7,061 bases of DNA from Clostridia bacterium (GTDB lineage Bacteria > Bacillota_A > Clostridia > Christensenellales > Aristaeellaceae). The notes beneath the pieces were generated by a model. The model was not told the origin of the DNA and did not search any database. It saw only the letters and a list, made by a program, of their open reading frames with translations. Shown here piece by piece: positions 1 to 5,719 of this stretch (position 1 is its first letter; each line of letters starts with the position of its first letter). The position numbers were made by a program, and so were the translations under genes. Location of the stretch: NCBI GenBank assembly GCA_017412025.1, contig JAFQOY010000196.1, positions 1 through 7,061 on the forward strand. The letters are read 5' to 3'.

Positions 1-75
1 ACGGTGCTGTACAGGTCGTATGGCGAGGCGGGAACGGTGACTCGCCGGGGCTTGCAGGCGCATAGCAGCGCATAG
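1..75 (+). CDS. 3' end of an upstream gene (partial, unidentified)
   Basis: Frame 1 is open from the window edge to a TAG at 73-75 and would give 24 residues ending GLQAHSSA. Its codons (ACG, GTG, CTG, TAC, GGC, GAG, GCG) resemble those of the other genes here. Frame 3 is also open, to a TAG at 63-65, but its codon choice looks less typical. The fragment is too short to assign a family. The call rests on frame openness, codon style and the same-strand layout of the rest of the window. No terminator with a T-tract follows directly, so transcription may continue into the structured gap downstream. Confidence 0.35.
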   Translation, partial: TVLYRSYGEAGTVTRRGLQAHSSA

Positions 76-294
76 GGAGAAATTTGTTCAAGCATGGTTT
101 ACGCCTCCCGGGATGCTTTCTGATTCAGCATATGAAAGCCCGTGGAGGCGCGTGCCGCATTTGCTGCTTCTTAGCAGGCAGAGGGAATGGGCTGCGGTTC
201 ATGAGGAAACGCAGAGAAGCTGATACACATGGAAGGAAAAGGGCAGGAAAAGAGATAAAAATAGCTTCTCAGGCGCCTTTTGTCGAAAATAGGA
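76..294 (+). other. Gene-free gap with several inverted repeats; possible structured RNA or UTR
   Basis: No convincing gene was found in this 219-base gap. Directly visible inverted repeats are: GCCTCC (103-108) with GGAGGC (144-149), continued inward by CGGG/CCCG (109-112 with 139-142) and ATGC/GCAT (113-116 with 128-131), with a T bulge and a 7-base bulge; CTGC (164-167) with GCAG (174-177); CTGCG (192-196) with CGCAG (210-214); and GAGAAGCT (214-221) with AGCTTCTC (263-270), followed by a GC-rich patch and TTTT at 279-282. The last could act as a terminator for upstream transcription. No riboswitch, tmRNA, SRP or RNase P signature was recognised. A 77-codon open frame (84-317) has a purine-rich stretch before a TTG, but it runs through the next promoter and its protein looks non-native. 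Confidence 0.3.
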
Positions 295-323
295 TTGAGA
301 AATGCGGGAATATCTAGTATAAT
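295..323 (+). promoter_or_regulatory. Sigma-A type promoter for the propeller-protein gene
   Basis: The -35 box TTGAGA (295-300) and the -10 box TATAAT (318-323) are separated by exactly 17 bases. The -10 is perfect and the -35 has one mismatch to TTGACA. Transcription would begin near 330, giving a leader of about 35 bases before the TTG start at 365. The promoter lies just downstream of the gene-free, repeat-rich gap. Confidence 0.8.
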
Positions 324-352
324 GATAAACGACGGAATGTCTGATTTGAAAT

Positions 353-358
353 GAGGTG
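353..358 (+). promoter_or_regulatory. Ribosome binding site that selects the TTG start at 365
   Basis: GAGGTG at 353-358 lies 6 bases before an in-frame TTG at 365. The GTG at 356-358, which would extend the protein by three residues, overlaps this ribosome binding site and has no well-spaced site of its own. The TTG is therefore the better start. Confidence 0.65.
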
Positions 359-364
359 TACGAT

Positions 365-2632
365 TTGGACGAACAGAGAAACGGAACGCCTTCTGCACCC
401 AGGAGAAGGCGTGCCGCTGCACAGCAGAAAGCGCTCGAGGAAATTAGAAGGATTGAGCTGGCTGAATCTGAGCAGACCGGGGCTGCTGAAGAATCGCCCG
501 TTCAGGAAATGCCGGTTCAGGAACAGCCTGTGAAGAAACGGCTGCTCGACGATGAGAACGGTTTTCTGGATACTTCTGTAAAAGCGGGGAAGAAAAAGGC
601 ATATATTCCGATTGAGGAAATGGACGAAGACGAGGATATGCCTGTTAAGAAGAAGGAAAAGAAGGGTAAGCGCAAGAAAAAGAAGAAAAAGGGAATCGGA
701 TGCCTGATTGCCGTTCTGATTCTGCTTCTGCTGCTGATTGCCTGCAGCGTATTCCTGGTGCTGAATCCCGATATCACGGAAAATGTCCGCGGTATGATCG
801 ACAGTGCAATCGCCAGCGTGATGCCGTCCCCGACGCCTGACGCCCCGGTTGTGTTCGCGACGGAGGAGCCGGTCGTTCTGCCGACGGCGGAAGCCACGAG
901 CACGCCGACGTCTGCCCCGACGTCCACGCCAACGCCTGTCCCGACGCCGACGCCTACCCCGACGCCGACGCCCACCCCGACGCCGACGCCCACCCCGACG
1001 CCGACGCCCACCCCGACGCCGACGCCTACCCCGACGCCGACGCCTACCCCGACGCCCACTCCGACGCCGACTCCGTCTCCCACGCCGTATACGCCCAGCA
1101 CAGCCAATGCTGTGGAAATGACGAATCCGGCTGCGGTGATCAAGGAGAGCATCGTCGTTGACGGCACGGAGGCGATCGCTGAGGGCTATGTGCGCGCAGA
1201 AGAAGTGAGTATGGGCGATCCGGACAAGTATACTGCCCAGGGCGGTCTGCTGACCTTCCGCGGCGGTCCGCTCCGTCAGAACGGCGCATACGGCACCGTC
1301 GATGTTGTCGAGGAGCAGCTTTCCGTTTTCCGCGGTCTGCGTACGACGACGCTTGACGCCAAGTATATGGGCTTTGGCTTTGGCACGCAGCCTCTGATTG
1401 TCAAGTGGTATAAGAACATCCGAGAGATGATGAACATCGACGACGAGTTCCGCACCACTACGGCCATGAAGGAGATTATCTATCCGTCCAGCGACGGCAG
1501 GATTTATTTCCTCGATCTGGAGAACGCCGAATACAGCCGTGAGCCCATTGACGTAGGTTTCCCGATGCAGGCGACCGCAAGCGTGAATCCGTATGGATAT
1601 CCGCTGCTGTACGTCGGCCAGACGGTGGATACGATTGCCAAGCAGGAAGGCATCATCGGCATGCGTATTTACAATCTGATCAATCAGAAGATGATTGGTT
1701 TTGAGCCGGGCATGAACCCTTCTGCTTTCAGCGATACGGGCGTGGTTTATTCTTCCGCGCTGATTGAGAGCGACTCCGATACGCTGATTTACACCACGGA
1801 GAGCGGCATGCTCAATACGCTGTCCCTCAACACGGAATTTGACGTGGAGACCGGCGATATTTCCGTCGAGCCGGAGCTGGTTTCCTATGCATACAAGACG
1901 AAGCTTAAGAATGCAAAGATCGGCATTTCCACAAGCGTTGCGGCTTATGGCGATTATGCGTTCTTCGGCGATGACGCCGGCTCTTTGCAGTGCGTGGATA
2001 TGAACACGATGCAGTGCGTGTGGGCGGTCGATATGGAGGACAGCGTCGTTGCGTCGGTTTCCCTTGAGATCGGCGAGGACGGCGAAGTGTATCTCTACGC
2101 CGGAAACGTCGTCAACAAGCGCGCGCGCAGCAGCAACATCAAGCTTGTGAAGCTCAACGCGCTGACCGGTGAAACGATCTGGGAGTGCCAGAGCGAGATC
2201 AAGGGCAAGTATGCGAGTGCGCCTGCGAAGGAAGGCATCTATGCGGGTCTGATGGCCTCTCCGCTGGTCGGCGAAGGCGATATCAATGACCTGGTGATCT
2301 TCAACGTCAACAATGTGATTGATCCGAGCGACAGCAAATCGAATTACGCGGTGGTGTACGCGCTGGATAAACTGACGGGTGAAGAGGTCTGGAGCCAGCC
2401 GATCGACGTTTCGTCCGTCTCTTCTCCGATTGCGCTGTATCAGCCGGATGGCAGAAGCTATATCGTGATGGGCGATGACAACGGTACGCTCCGTCTGATG
2501 GACGGCTATACCGGCTCCACGCTCAGCACGGTCAACCTTGGCGGCTCCATCAAGGCGTCTCCGGCGGCTTACGGCAACCGCATCGTCGTGGGTACGACCG
2601 GCGGTCTGCTGTATATCGTGGATGTGCTGTGA
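365..2632 (+). CDS. Membrane-anchored PQQ/BamB-like beta-propeller protein with Pro-Thr spacer
   Basis: The TTG start (755 residues) is chosen because GAGGTG sits 6 bases upstream; a GTG at 356 would add three residues. Residues 1 to about 94 are charged and probably cytoplasmic, with an Arg-rich patch near 13-16. A Lys-rich run (about 95-109) precedes one hydrophobic segment (about 111-133), which fits a signal anchor with the C-terminus outside. Next is a Ser/Thr/Pro linker, nearly pure Pro-Thr from about 188 to 245. The C-terminal two thirds carry repeats typical of PQQ-like propellers: SDGRIYFLD (near 376), GDDAGSLQCVD (near 535), LTGETIWE (near 597), LTGEEVWS (near 668), GDDNGTLRLMDG (near 702) and GGLLYIVDVL at the C-terminus. 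Related propellers act as scaffolds or sensors, and only some bind PQQ. Inferred role: an extracytoplasmic binding or scaffold domain held away from the membrane by a spacer that may cross the wall. Ligand and function are unknown. Transcribed from the promoter at 295-323. Confidence 0.85.
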   Translation: MDEQRNGTPSAPRRRRAAAQQKALEEIRRIELAESEQTGAAEESPVQEMPVQEQPVKKRLLDDENGFLDTSVKAGKKKAYIPIEEMDEDEDMPVKKKEKKGKRKKKKKKGIGCLIAVLILLLLLIACSVFLVLNPDITENVRGMIDSAIASVMPSPTPDAPVVFATEEPVVLPTAEATSTPTSAPTSTPTPVPTPTPTPTPTPTPTPTPTPTPTPTPTPTPTPTPTPTPTPTPTPTPSPTPYTPSTANAVEMTNPAAVIKESIVVDGTEAIAEGYVRAEEVSMGDPDKYTAQGGLLTFRGGPLRQNGAYGTVDVVEEQLSVFRGLRTTTLDAKYMGFGFGTQPLIVKWYKNIREMMNIDDEFRTTTAMKEIIYPSSDGRIYFLDLENAEYSREPIDVGFPMQATASVNPYGYPLLYVGQTVDTIAKQEGIIGMRIYNLINQKMIGFEPGMNPSAFSDTGVVYSSALIESDSDTLIYTTESGMLNTLSLNTEFDVETGDISVEPELVSYAYKTKLKNAKIGISTSVAAYGDYAFFGDDAGSLQCVDMNTMQCVWAVDMEDSVVASVSLEIGEDGEVYLYAGNVVNKRARSSNIKLVKLNALTGETIWECQSEIKGKYASAPAKEGIYAGLMASPLVGEGDINDLVIFNVNNVIDPSDSKSNYAVVYALDKLTGEEVWSQPIDVSSVSSPIALYQPDGRSYIVMGDDNGTLRLMDGYTGSTLSTVNLGGSIKASPAAYGNRIVVGTTGGLLYIVDVL
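941..1048 (+). repeat. Six tandem 18-bp repeats encoding (PTPTPT)6
   Basis: Six head-to-tail copies of CCGACGCCGACGCCYACC start at 941, 959, 977, 995, 1013 and 1031. They differ only at one C/T position: copies 1, 5 and 6 have T, copies 2, 3 and 4 have C. Degenerate units continue on both sides, so the coded Pro-Thr tract is longer than the perfect array. Because the unit is 18 bp and in frame, gain or loss of copies changes spacer length by six residues without a frameshift. The tract also opens long spurious frames on both strands. Confidence 0.9.
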
Positions 2633-2712
2633 TCTTCGCATGATGGAATATCGTACAAATTAAATGGAACAGCGGATGCCGCTGCGGGATATCCGCAGCG
2701 GCATCTTCGCAT
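2632..2712 (+). repeat. 10-bp direct repeat flanking the intergenic hairpin
   Basis: ATCTTCGCAT occurs at 2632-2641, starting on the last base of the propeller gene's stop codon, and again at 2703-2712, where it overlaps the right arm of the hairpin. The copies are identical and start 71 bases apart. It may be chance, a remnant of a local duplication, or a protein-binding site. Nothing between the copies resembles an insertion element. Confidence 0.3.
2675..2705 (+). terminator. Perfect 13-bp hairpin after the propeller gene
   Basis: GATGCCGCTGCGG (2675-2687) is the exact reverse complement of CCGCAGCGGCATC (2693-2705), with the five-base loop GATAT. The stem is GC-rich and lies 42 bases after the stop codon, as expected of an intrinsic terminator. 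Only a short TT follows instead of a T-run, so termination may be partial or the stem may mainly stabilise the 3' end. No clear promoter was found between this hairpin and glpK, so some glpK transcription may be read-through. Confidence 0.55.
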
Positions 2713-2745
2713 ATTGTGCGTTAAAAACACTTAAGGAGGAGTATT

Positions 2746-4242
2746 ATGCAGTACATCATTGCCCTGGATCAGGGCACAACCAGTTCCCGGGCTGTTATCT
2801 TTGATGAACAGGCCCACGTTGTGGCGATGAAGAGCTTCGAATTTGAGCAAATCTATCCGCAGCCTGGCTGGGTGGAGCATGATCCTGCGGCGATTCTCAA
2901 TACGCAGATTGATTCGCTTCGCGAGGCTGTGCGTATCAGCGGCATTCCGATTGAGGACATTGCAGCCATCGGTATCACCAATCAGCGCGAGACGACGGTG
3001 GTCTGGGATCGCAAGACGGGCAGACCAGTCTACAATGCGATTGTCTGGCAGTGCAGGCGTACTGCGCCGATCATTACCCGCCTTTGCAATGAAGGGCTCG
3101 AGGAGCATATCCGCAGCAAGACCGGTCTGGTTCCGGATGCGTATTTTTCCGGCACAAAGATCAACTGGATTCTCGATCACCTGAATCTGCATGAGCGTGC
3201 AGAAAATGGAGAGCTCTGCTTTGGTACGGTGGACAGCTTCCTTGCCTGGAATCTGGTTTCCGGCCATCCTCATGTGACGGATGCGACCAACGCGAGCCGT
3301 ACGATGCTCTATGACATTCATAAGAATGACTGGGATGATACGCTGCTCAATGCGCTCAGCATCCCGCGCGCGATTCTGCCGAAGGTGGTAGATACGTCCG
3401 GCGTCATCGGCATGCTTGATCCGGAAATCCTTGGACGCGCCATTCCCGTGGCTGCGCTTGCAGGCGATCAGCATGCGGCGCTCTTTGGTCAGGGCTGCTT
3501 CAAGCCGGGCATGATGAAGAATACGTATGGTACGGGCTGCTTCCTGCTGATGAACACCGGCGAGCTGCCCGTCGTCAGCAAGAGCGGTCTGGTGTCTACC
3601 ATTGCCTGGCGCATTGGCGGCGAGACGACCTATGCGCTTGAGGGAAGCGTGTTTGTCGGCGGCGCGGTGATTCAGTGGCTGCGCGATGAGATGAAACTGA
3701 TCGAACGCGCCTCTGAGACGGAGTTGATTGCCAATTCCGTCAGGGACACGGCCGGGGTCTATCTTGTTCCGTCCTTCACGGGCCTTGGCGCGCCGTACTG
3801 GGATATGTACAGCCGCGGTACAATCGTAGGCCTGACCCGCGGCGCTGGCCGTGCGCATATTGTACGCGCCGCGCTGGAGTCGATTGCCTATCAGTCCGCC
3901 GATCTGGTCAACGCCATGGCGACTGACTGCGGCCGCAAGCCGTTGGAGCTGCGCGTGGACGGCGGCGCGAGTGCGAATCAGTTCCTGCTGCAGTTCCAGT
4001 CGGATATTCTGGATGCGAAGGTGATTCGCCCGGCCGTCATCGAGACGACGGCGCTGGGCGCAGCGCTGCTTGCGGGTCTTGCCGTCGGCGTCTTTAAGGA
4101 TATGGGTGAGATCAGCAGAATCTGGCAAATGGATCTTGCGCTTGAGCCGCAGATGGATGCCGATAAGCGTGAAAAGGTGCTTTCCGGCTGGCATAAGGCC
4201 GTATCCCGCAGCATGCGCTGGATCGATGAAAGCGAAGAATAA
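2746..4242 (+). CDS. glpK: Glycerol kinase
   Basis: Catalyses ATP-dependent phosphorylation of glycerol to sn-glycerol 3-phosphate in the cytoplasm, trapping glycerol for glycolysis or lipid synthesis. At 498 residues it has the normal family length. AAGGAGGA ends 5 bases before the ATG. FGGY-kinase features are intact: the N-terminal phosphate-binding LDQGTTSSR (7-15), the first FGGY signature around GTKINWILDH (136-145), GDQHAALFGQG (240-250), NTYGTGCF (259-266) and the second signature from GTIVGLTRG onward (358-383). Glycerol-contact residues known from the E. coli enzyme are present as R81, E82, W101, Y133, D241 and Q242. The histidine that HPr phosphorylates in many Gram-positive GlpK proteins aligns with Glu227, and the E. 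coli fructose-1,6-bisphosphate loop GGKGGTR is also absent, so neither known control is expected. No glpF, glpD or glpP is adjacent. A terminator follows 16 bases after the stop codon. Confidence 0.97.
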   Translation: MQYIIALDQGTTSSRAVIFDEQAHVVAMKSFEFEQIYPQPGWVEHDPAAILNTQIDSLREAVRISGIPIEDIAAIGITNQRETTVVWDRKTGRPVYNAIVWQCRRTAPIITRLCNEGLEEHIRSKTGLVPDAYFSGTKINWILDHLNLHERAENGELCFGTVDSFLAWNLVSGHPHVTDATNASRTMLYDIHKNDWDDTLLNALSIPRAILPKVVDTSGVIGMLDPEILGRAIPVAALAGDQHAALFGQGCFKPGMMKNTYGTGCFLLMNTGELPVVSKSGLVSTIAWRIGGETTYALEGSVFVGGAVIQWLRDEMKLIERASETELIANSVRDTAGVYLVPSFTGLGAPYWDMYSRGTIVGLTRGAGRAHIVRAALESIAYQSADLVNAMATDCGRKPLELRVDGGASANQFLLQFQSDILDAKVIRPAVIETTALGAALLAGLAVGVFKDMGEISRIWQMDLALEPQMDADKREKVLSGWHKAVSRSMRWIDESEE

Positions 4243-4258
4243 GCCGTCCATGTCATAT

Positions 4259-4288
4259 AAGGTCTGCCTGAAAGGGCAGGCCTTCTTT
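4259..4288 (+). terminator. Intrinsic terminator after glpK
   Basis: AAGGTCTGCC (4259-4268) pairs along all ten positions, with one G-U pair, with GGCAGGCCTT (4275-4284) around a six-base loop TGAAAG. TTCTTT runs from 4283 to 4288. The stem starts 16 bases after the glpK stop codon and separates glpK from the ilvE unit. Confidence 0.72.
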
Positions 4289-4382
4289 GCATATATTGCA
4301 GATTTTGATGAAAGATGGCGAATATGCACGGATATAGAAGAACAGGTGAAAATTATTCGTCTCAATCCTGCAGAATATTCAA

Positions 4383-4404
4383 CTTTCTGCCGCAATCGGC
4401 AAAG
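4383..4404 (+). promoter_or_regulatory. Imperfect dyad just upstream of the ilvE promoter
   Basis: CTTT (4383-4386) and GCCG (4389-4392) pair with CGGC (4397-4400) and AAAG (4401-4404), with two unpaired bases in the left arm and the loop CAAT. The element ends 7 bases before the -35 box, which suits an activator or repressor site. It does not match the CodY box as I know it. Rest of this 222-base gap: 4289-4382 is AT-richer than the genes, with one small palindrome GAATATTC at 4373-4380 and no recognisable gene. Confidence 0.25.
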
Positions 4405-4411
4405 TGAACCC

Positions 4412-4440
4412 TTGACAGCGTGTAGCGTTGGGGATAAAAT
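4412..4440 (+). promoter_or_regulatory. Sigma-A type promoter for ilvE
   Basis: A perfect -35 box TTGACA (4412-4417) and a -10 box TAAAAT (4435-4440, one mismatch) are separated by exactly 17 bases. Transcription would start near 4447, leaving a leader of about 64 bases before the ilvE ATG. Together with the glpK terminator this makes ilvE an independent transcription unit. Confidence 0.85.
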
Positions 4441-4460
4441 AAGACTACTACGATTTGAGG

Positions 4461-4503
4461 CGAATTGCCCCGAAGTTCGTCGAATTCCGAACTTTATGGA
4501 GGG
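4461..4503 (+). promoter_or_regulatory. ilvE leader hairpin next to the ribosome binding site
   Basis: AAGTTCG (4473-4479) and CGAACTT (4488-4494) form a perfect 7-bp stem with an 8-base loop TCGAATTC. The ribosome binding site GGAGGG (4498-4503) begins three bases after the stem. GAATT at 4462-4466 is complementary to AATTC at 4483-4487 inside the loop, so an alternative pairing or pseudoknot is possible. The T-box motif and specifier architecture usual for some branched-chain genes in Bacillota are absent. A control role is inferred only from position. Confidence 0.35.
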
Positions 4504-4510
4504 AAAAACC

Positions 4511-5581
4511 ATGTACCAGATTCCTGTGACGCTGACGCAGAATCCGAAGAAGAAGCCGGAGGACGAGAGCAAGCTCGGCTTTGGCAAGATCTTCACCGAT
4601 CATATGTTCATTATGGATTATGAAAAGGGACGCGGCTGGCACGACGCCCGTGTTGTGCCGTACGGTCCGTTTGTTCTGGATCCTGCCTGCACGGTGTTCC
4701 ACTATGCGCAGGAGATTTTTGAAGGCATGAAGTGCTATCGCCGCAAGGACGGCGGTCTGCAGCTCTTCCGCCCGCGCGATAATTTTGAGCGCATGAATCG
4801 CTCTGCAGCCCGCATGGGTATGCCGGCCATTGACGTGGAGGAAGCGCTTGAAGGTCTGATGACGCTGCTCAAAACGGACGCCGACTGGGTGCCGTCTGCG
4901 CCGGGCACGACGCTGTATATCCGTCCGACGATGATTTCGACCGATGTGATGCTGGGCGTGCATGCGTCGCATACGTATCGCTTCTTCATCATCTGTTCTC
5001 CGGTTGGCGCGTATTACCCGAAGGGGCTTGCGCCTGTGGGCATCTATGTCGAGCCGGAGCTTGTTCGCGCGGTCAAGGGCGGCGTTGGCTTCACAAAGAC
5101 CGGCGGCAACTATGCTGCGTCCATCCTCGCCGGCGTGATTGCCGAGCAGAAGGGATATGAGCAGGTGCTCTGGCTGGACGGCAAGGAGAATAAGTACATC
5201 GAAGAAGTCGGCTCCATGAACATGTTCTTCAAGTTCAGGGATGCGCTGGTCACCCCGCCGCTGATGGGCTCGATCCTGGGCGGCATCACCCGCGATTCCA
5301 TCATCAAGCTCGCAAAGCATATGGGCATTGCGGTGGAGGAGCGCCCGCTGACGGTTGAGGAGGTATTTGAAGCCTCTGCCAAGGGTGAACTGGAGGAAGC
5401 GTTCGGTTCCGGCACGGCCGCGGTCGTTTCGCCGGTTGGCCGTCTCGCCTGGAATGATCAGGAAATCACCATCTCCGGCGGCGAGATCGGGCCGTGCACG
5501 CAGAAGTTCTACGACACGCTGACCGGTATCCAGTTCGGCGAGGTGGAGGATCCGTTTGGCTGGGTTCTCAGGATTGACTGA
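4511..5581 (+). CDS. ilvE: Branched-chain amino-acid aminotransferase, large (type II, YwaA/BCAT-like) form
   Basis: PLP-dependent fold-type IV enzyme that reversibly transfers the amino group between glutamate and the 2-keto acids of leucine, isoleucine and valine. It is the last step of their synthesis and the first of their breakdown, in the cytoplasm. At 356 residues it fits the longer BCAT-like subtype rather than the roughly 300-residue E. coli type. Recognisable blocks are VFHYAQEIFEGMKCYR (62-77), LFRPRDNFERMNRSA (85-99), YIRPT (136-140), FTKTGGNYAAS (194-204) with the PLP lysine K196, the class IV signature starting EVGSMNMFF (232-240), and GSGTAAVVSPVG (299-310), which binds the cofactor phosphate. 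GGAGGG lies 7 bases before the ATG. The same frame is open far upstream, back into glpK, but the start at 4511 follows the promoter and fits the family's N-terminus. No other ilv/leu genes are adjacent. Confidence 0.97.
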   Translation: MYQIPVTLTQNPKKKPEDESKLGFGKIFTDHMFIMDYEKGRGWHDARVVPYGPFVLDPACTVFHYAQEIFEGMKCYRRKDGGLQLFRPRDNFERMNRSAARMGMPAIDVEEALEGLMTLLKTDADWVPSAPGTTLYIRPTMISTDVMLGVHASHTYRFFIICSPVGAYYPKGLAPVGIYVEPELVRAVKGGVGFTKTGGNYAASILAGVIAEQKGYEQVLWLDGKENKYIEEVGSMNMFFKFRDALVTPPLMGSILGGITRDSIIKLAKHMGIAVEERPLTVEEVFEASAKGELEEAFGSGTAAVVSPVGRLAWNDQEITISGGEIGPCTQKFYDTLTGIQFGEVEDPFGWVLRID

Positions 5582-5635
5582 CGCGTAAACCCTGCACGAG
5601 AGCATATTTCAATTCTCTAAAGATAAATGCATGCA

Positions 5636-5673
5636 AATGGCACCCATGGCTTGACACGGGTGCCATTGCTTTG
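5636..5673 (+). terminator. Intrinsic terminator after ilvE
   Basis: AATGGCACCC (5636-5645) pairs perfectly with GGGTGCCATT (5658-5667) around a 12-base loop. GC pairs just outside can extend the stem past one bulged A. A short T-rich stretch, GCTTTG, follows. It sits about 54 bases after the ilvE stop codon and before the next gene's ribosome binding site. The rest of the 5582-5719 gap shows no other clear feature. Confidence 0.68.
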
Positions 5674-5719
5674 CAGAGACCATAAGCAGCTTTTGCCGGT
5701 TCAGGGAGGATTGAAGGAT

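Noticed and set aside
84..317. Small 77-codon frame with a TTG start behind AGGGAGA
   Set aside because: The frame runs through the -35 box and into the -10 box of the next promoter. Its composition is Arg/Cys-rich with no recognisable pattern, and inverted repeats explain the region better. It cannot be fully excluded.
734..745. Lipobox-like LIAC in the hydrophobic segment of the propeller protein
   Set aside because: A lipoprotein signal needs a short N-terminal region. Here more than 100 charged residues precede it and hydrophobic residues follow the Cys, so a signal anchor is more likely.
517..1167. Minus-strand frame encoding a long Gly-Val repeat, and an Arg-rich + strand frame at 849-1121
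   Set aside because: Both are the 18-bp Pro-Thr repeat read in other frames.
314..2641. Very long open frame on the minus strand (775 codons) opposite the propeller gene
   Set aside because: It is a codon-bias shadow: Arg/His-rich, with a run of Arg-Arg-Gly from the Pro-Thr repeat. It has no domain pattern, and the + strand frame has a promoter, ribosome binding site and recognisable propeller repeats.
4070..4510. In-frame extension of ilvE upstream into the gap and glpK
   Set aside because: A terminator and a near-consensus promoter lie within the extension. The family N-terminus and the GGAGGG site fit the ATG at 4511.
4289..4510. T-box riboswitch upstream of ilvE
   Set aside because: No AGGGTGGNACCGCG-like T-box sequence or antiterminator pair is present, and the leader after the promoter is only about 64 bases.
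5651..5656. Perfect TTGACA as a -35 box for the 344-residue protein
   Set aside because: It lies in the terminator loop, and no -10-like hexamer occurs 16-19 bases downstream. The nearest candidate, CATAAG, is 24 bases away.
5627..5719. Earlier ATG for the 344-residue protein
   Set aside because: It would translate through the terminator hairpin and lacks a ribosome binding site. The ATG at 5720 has one.
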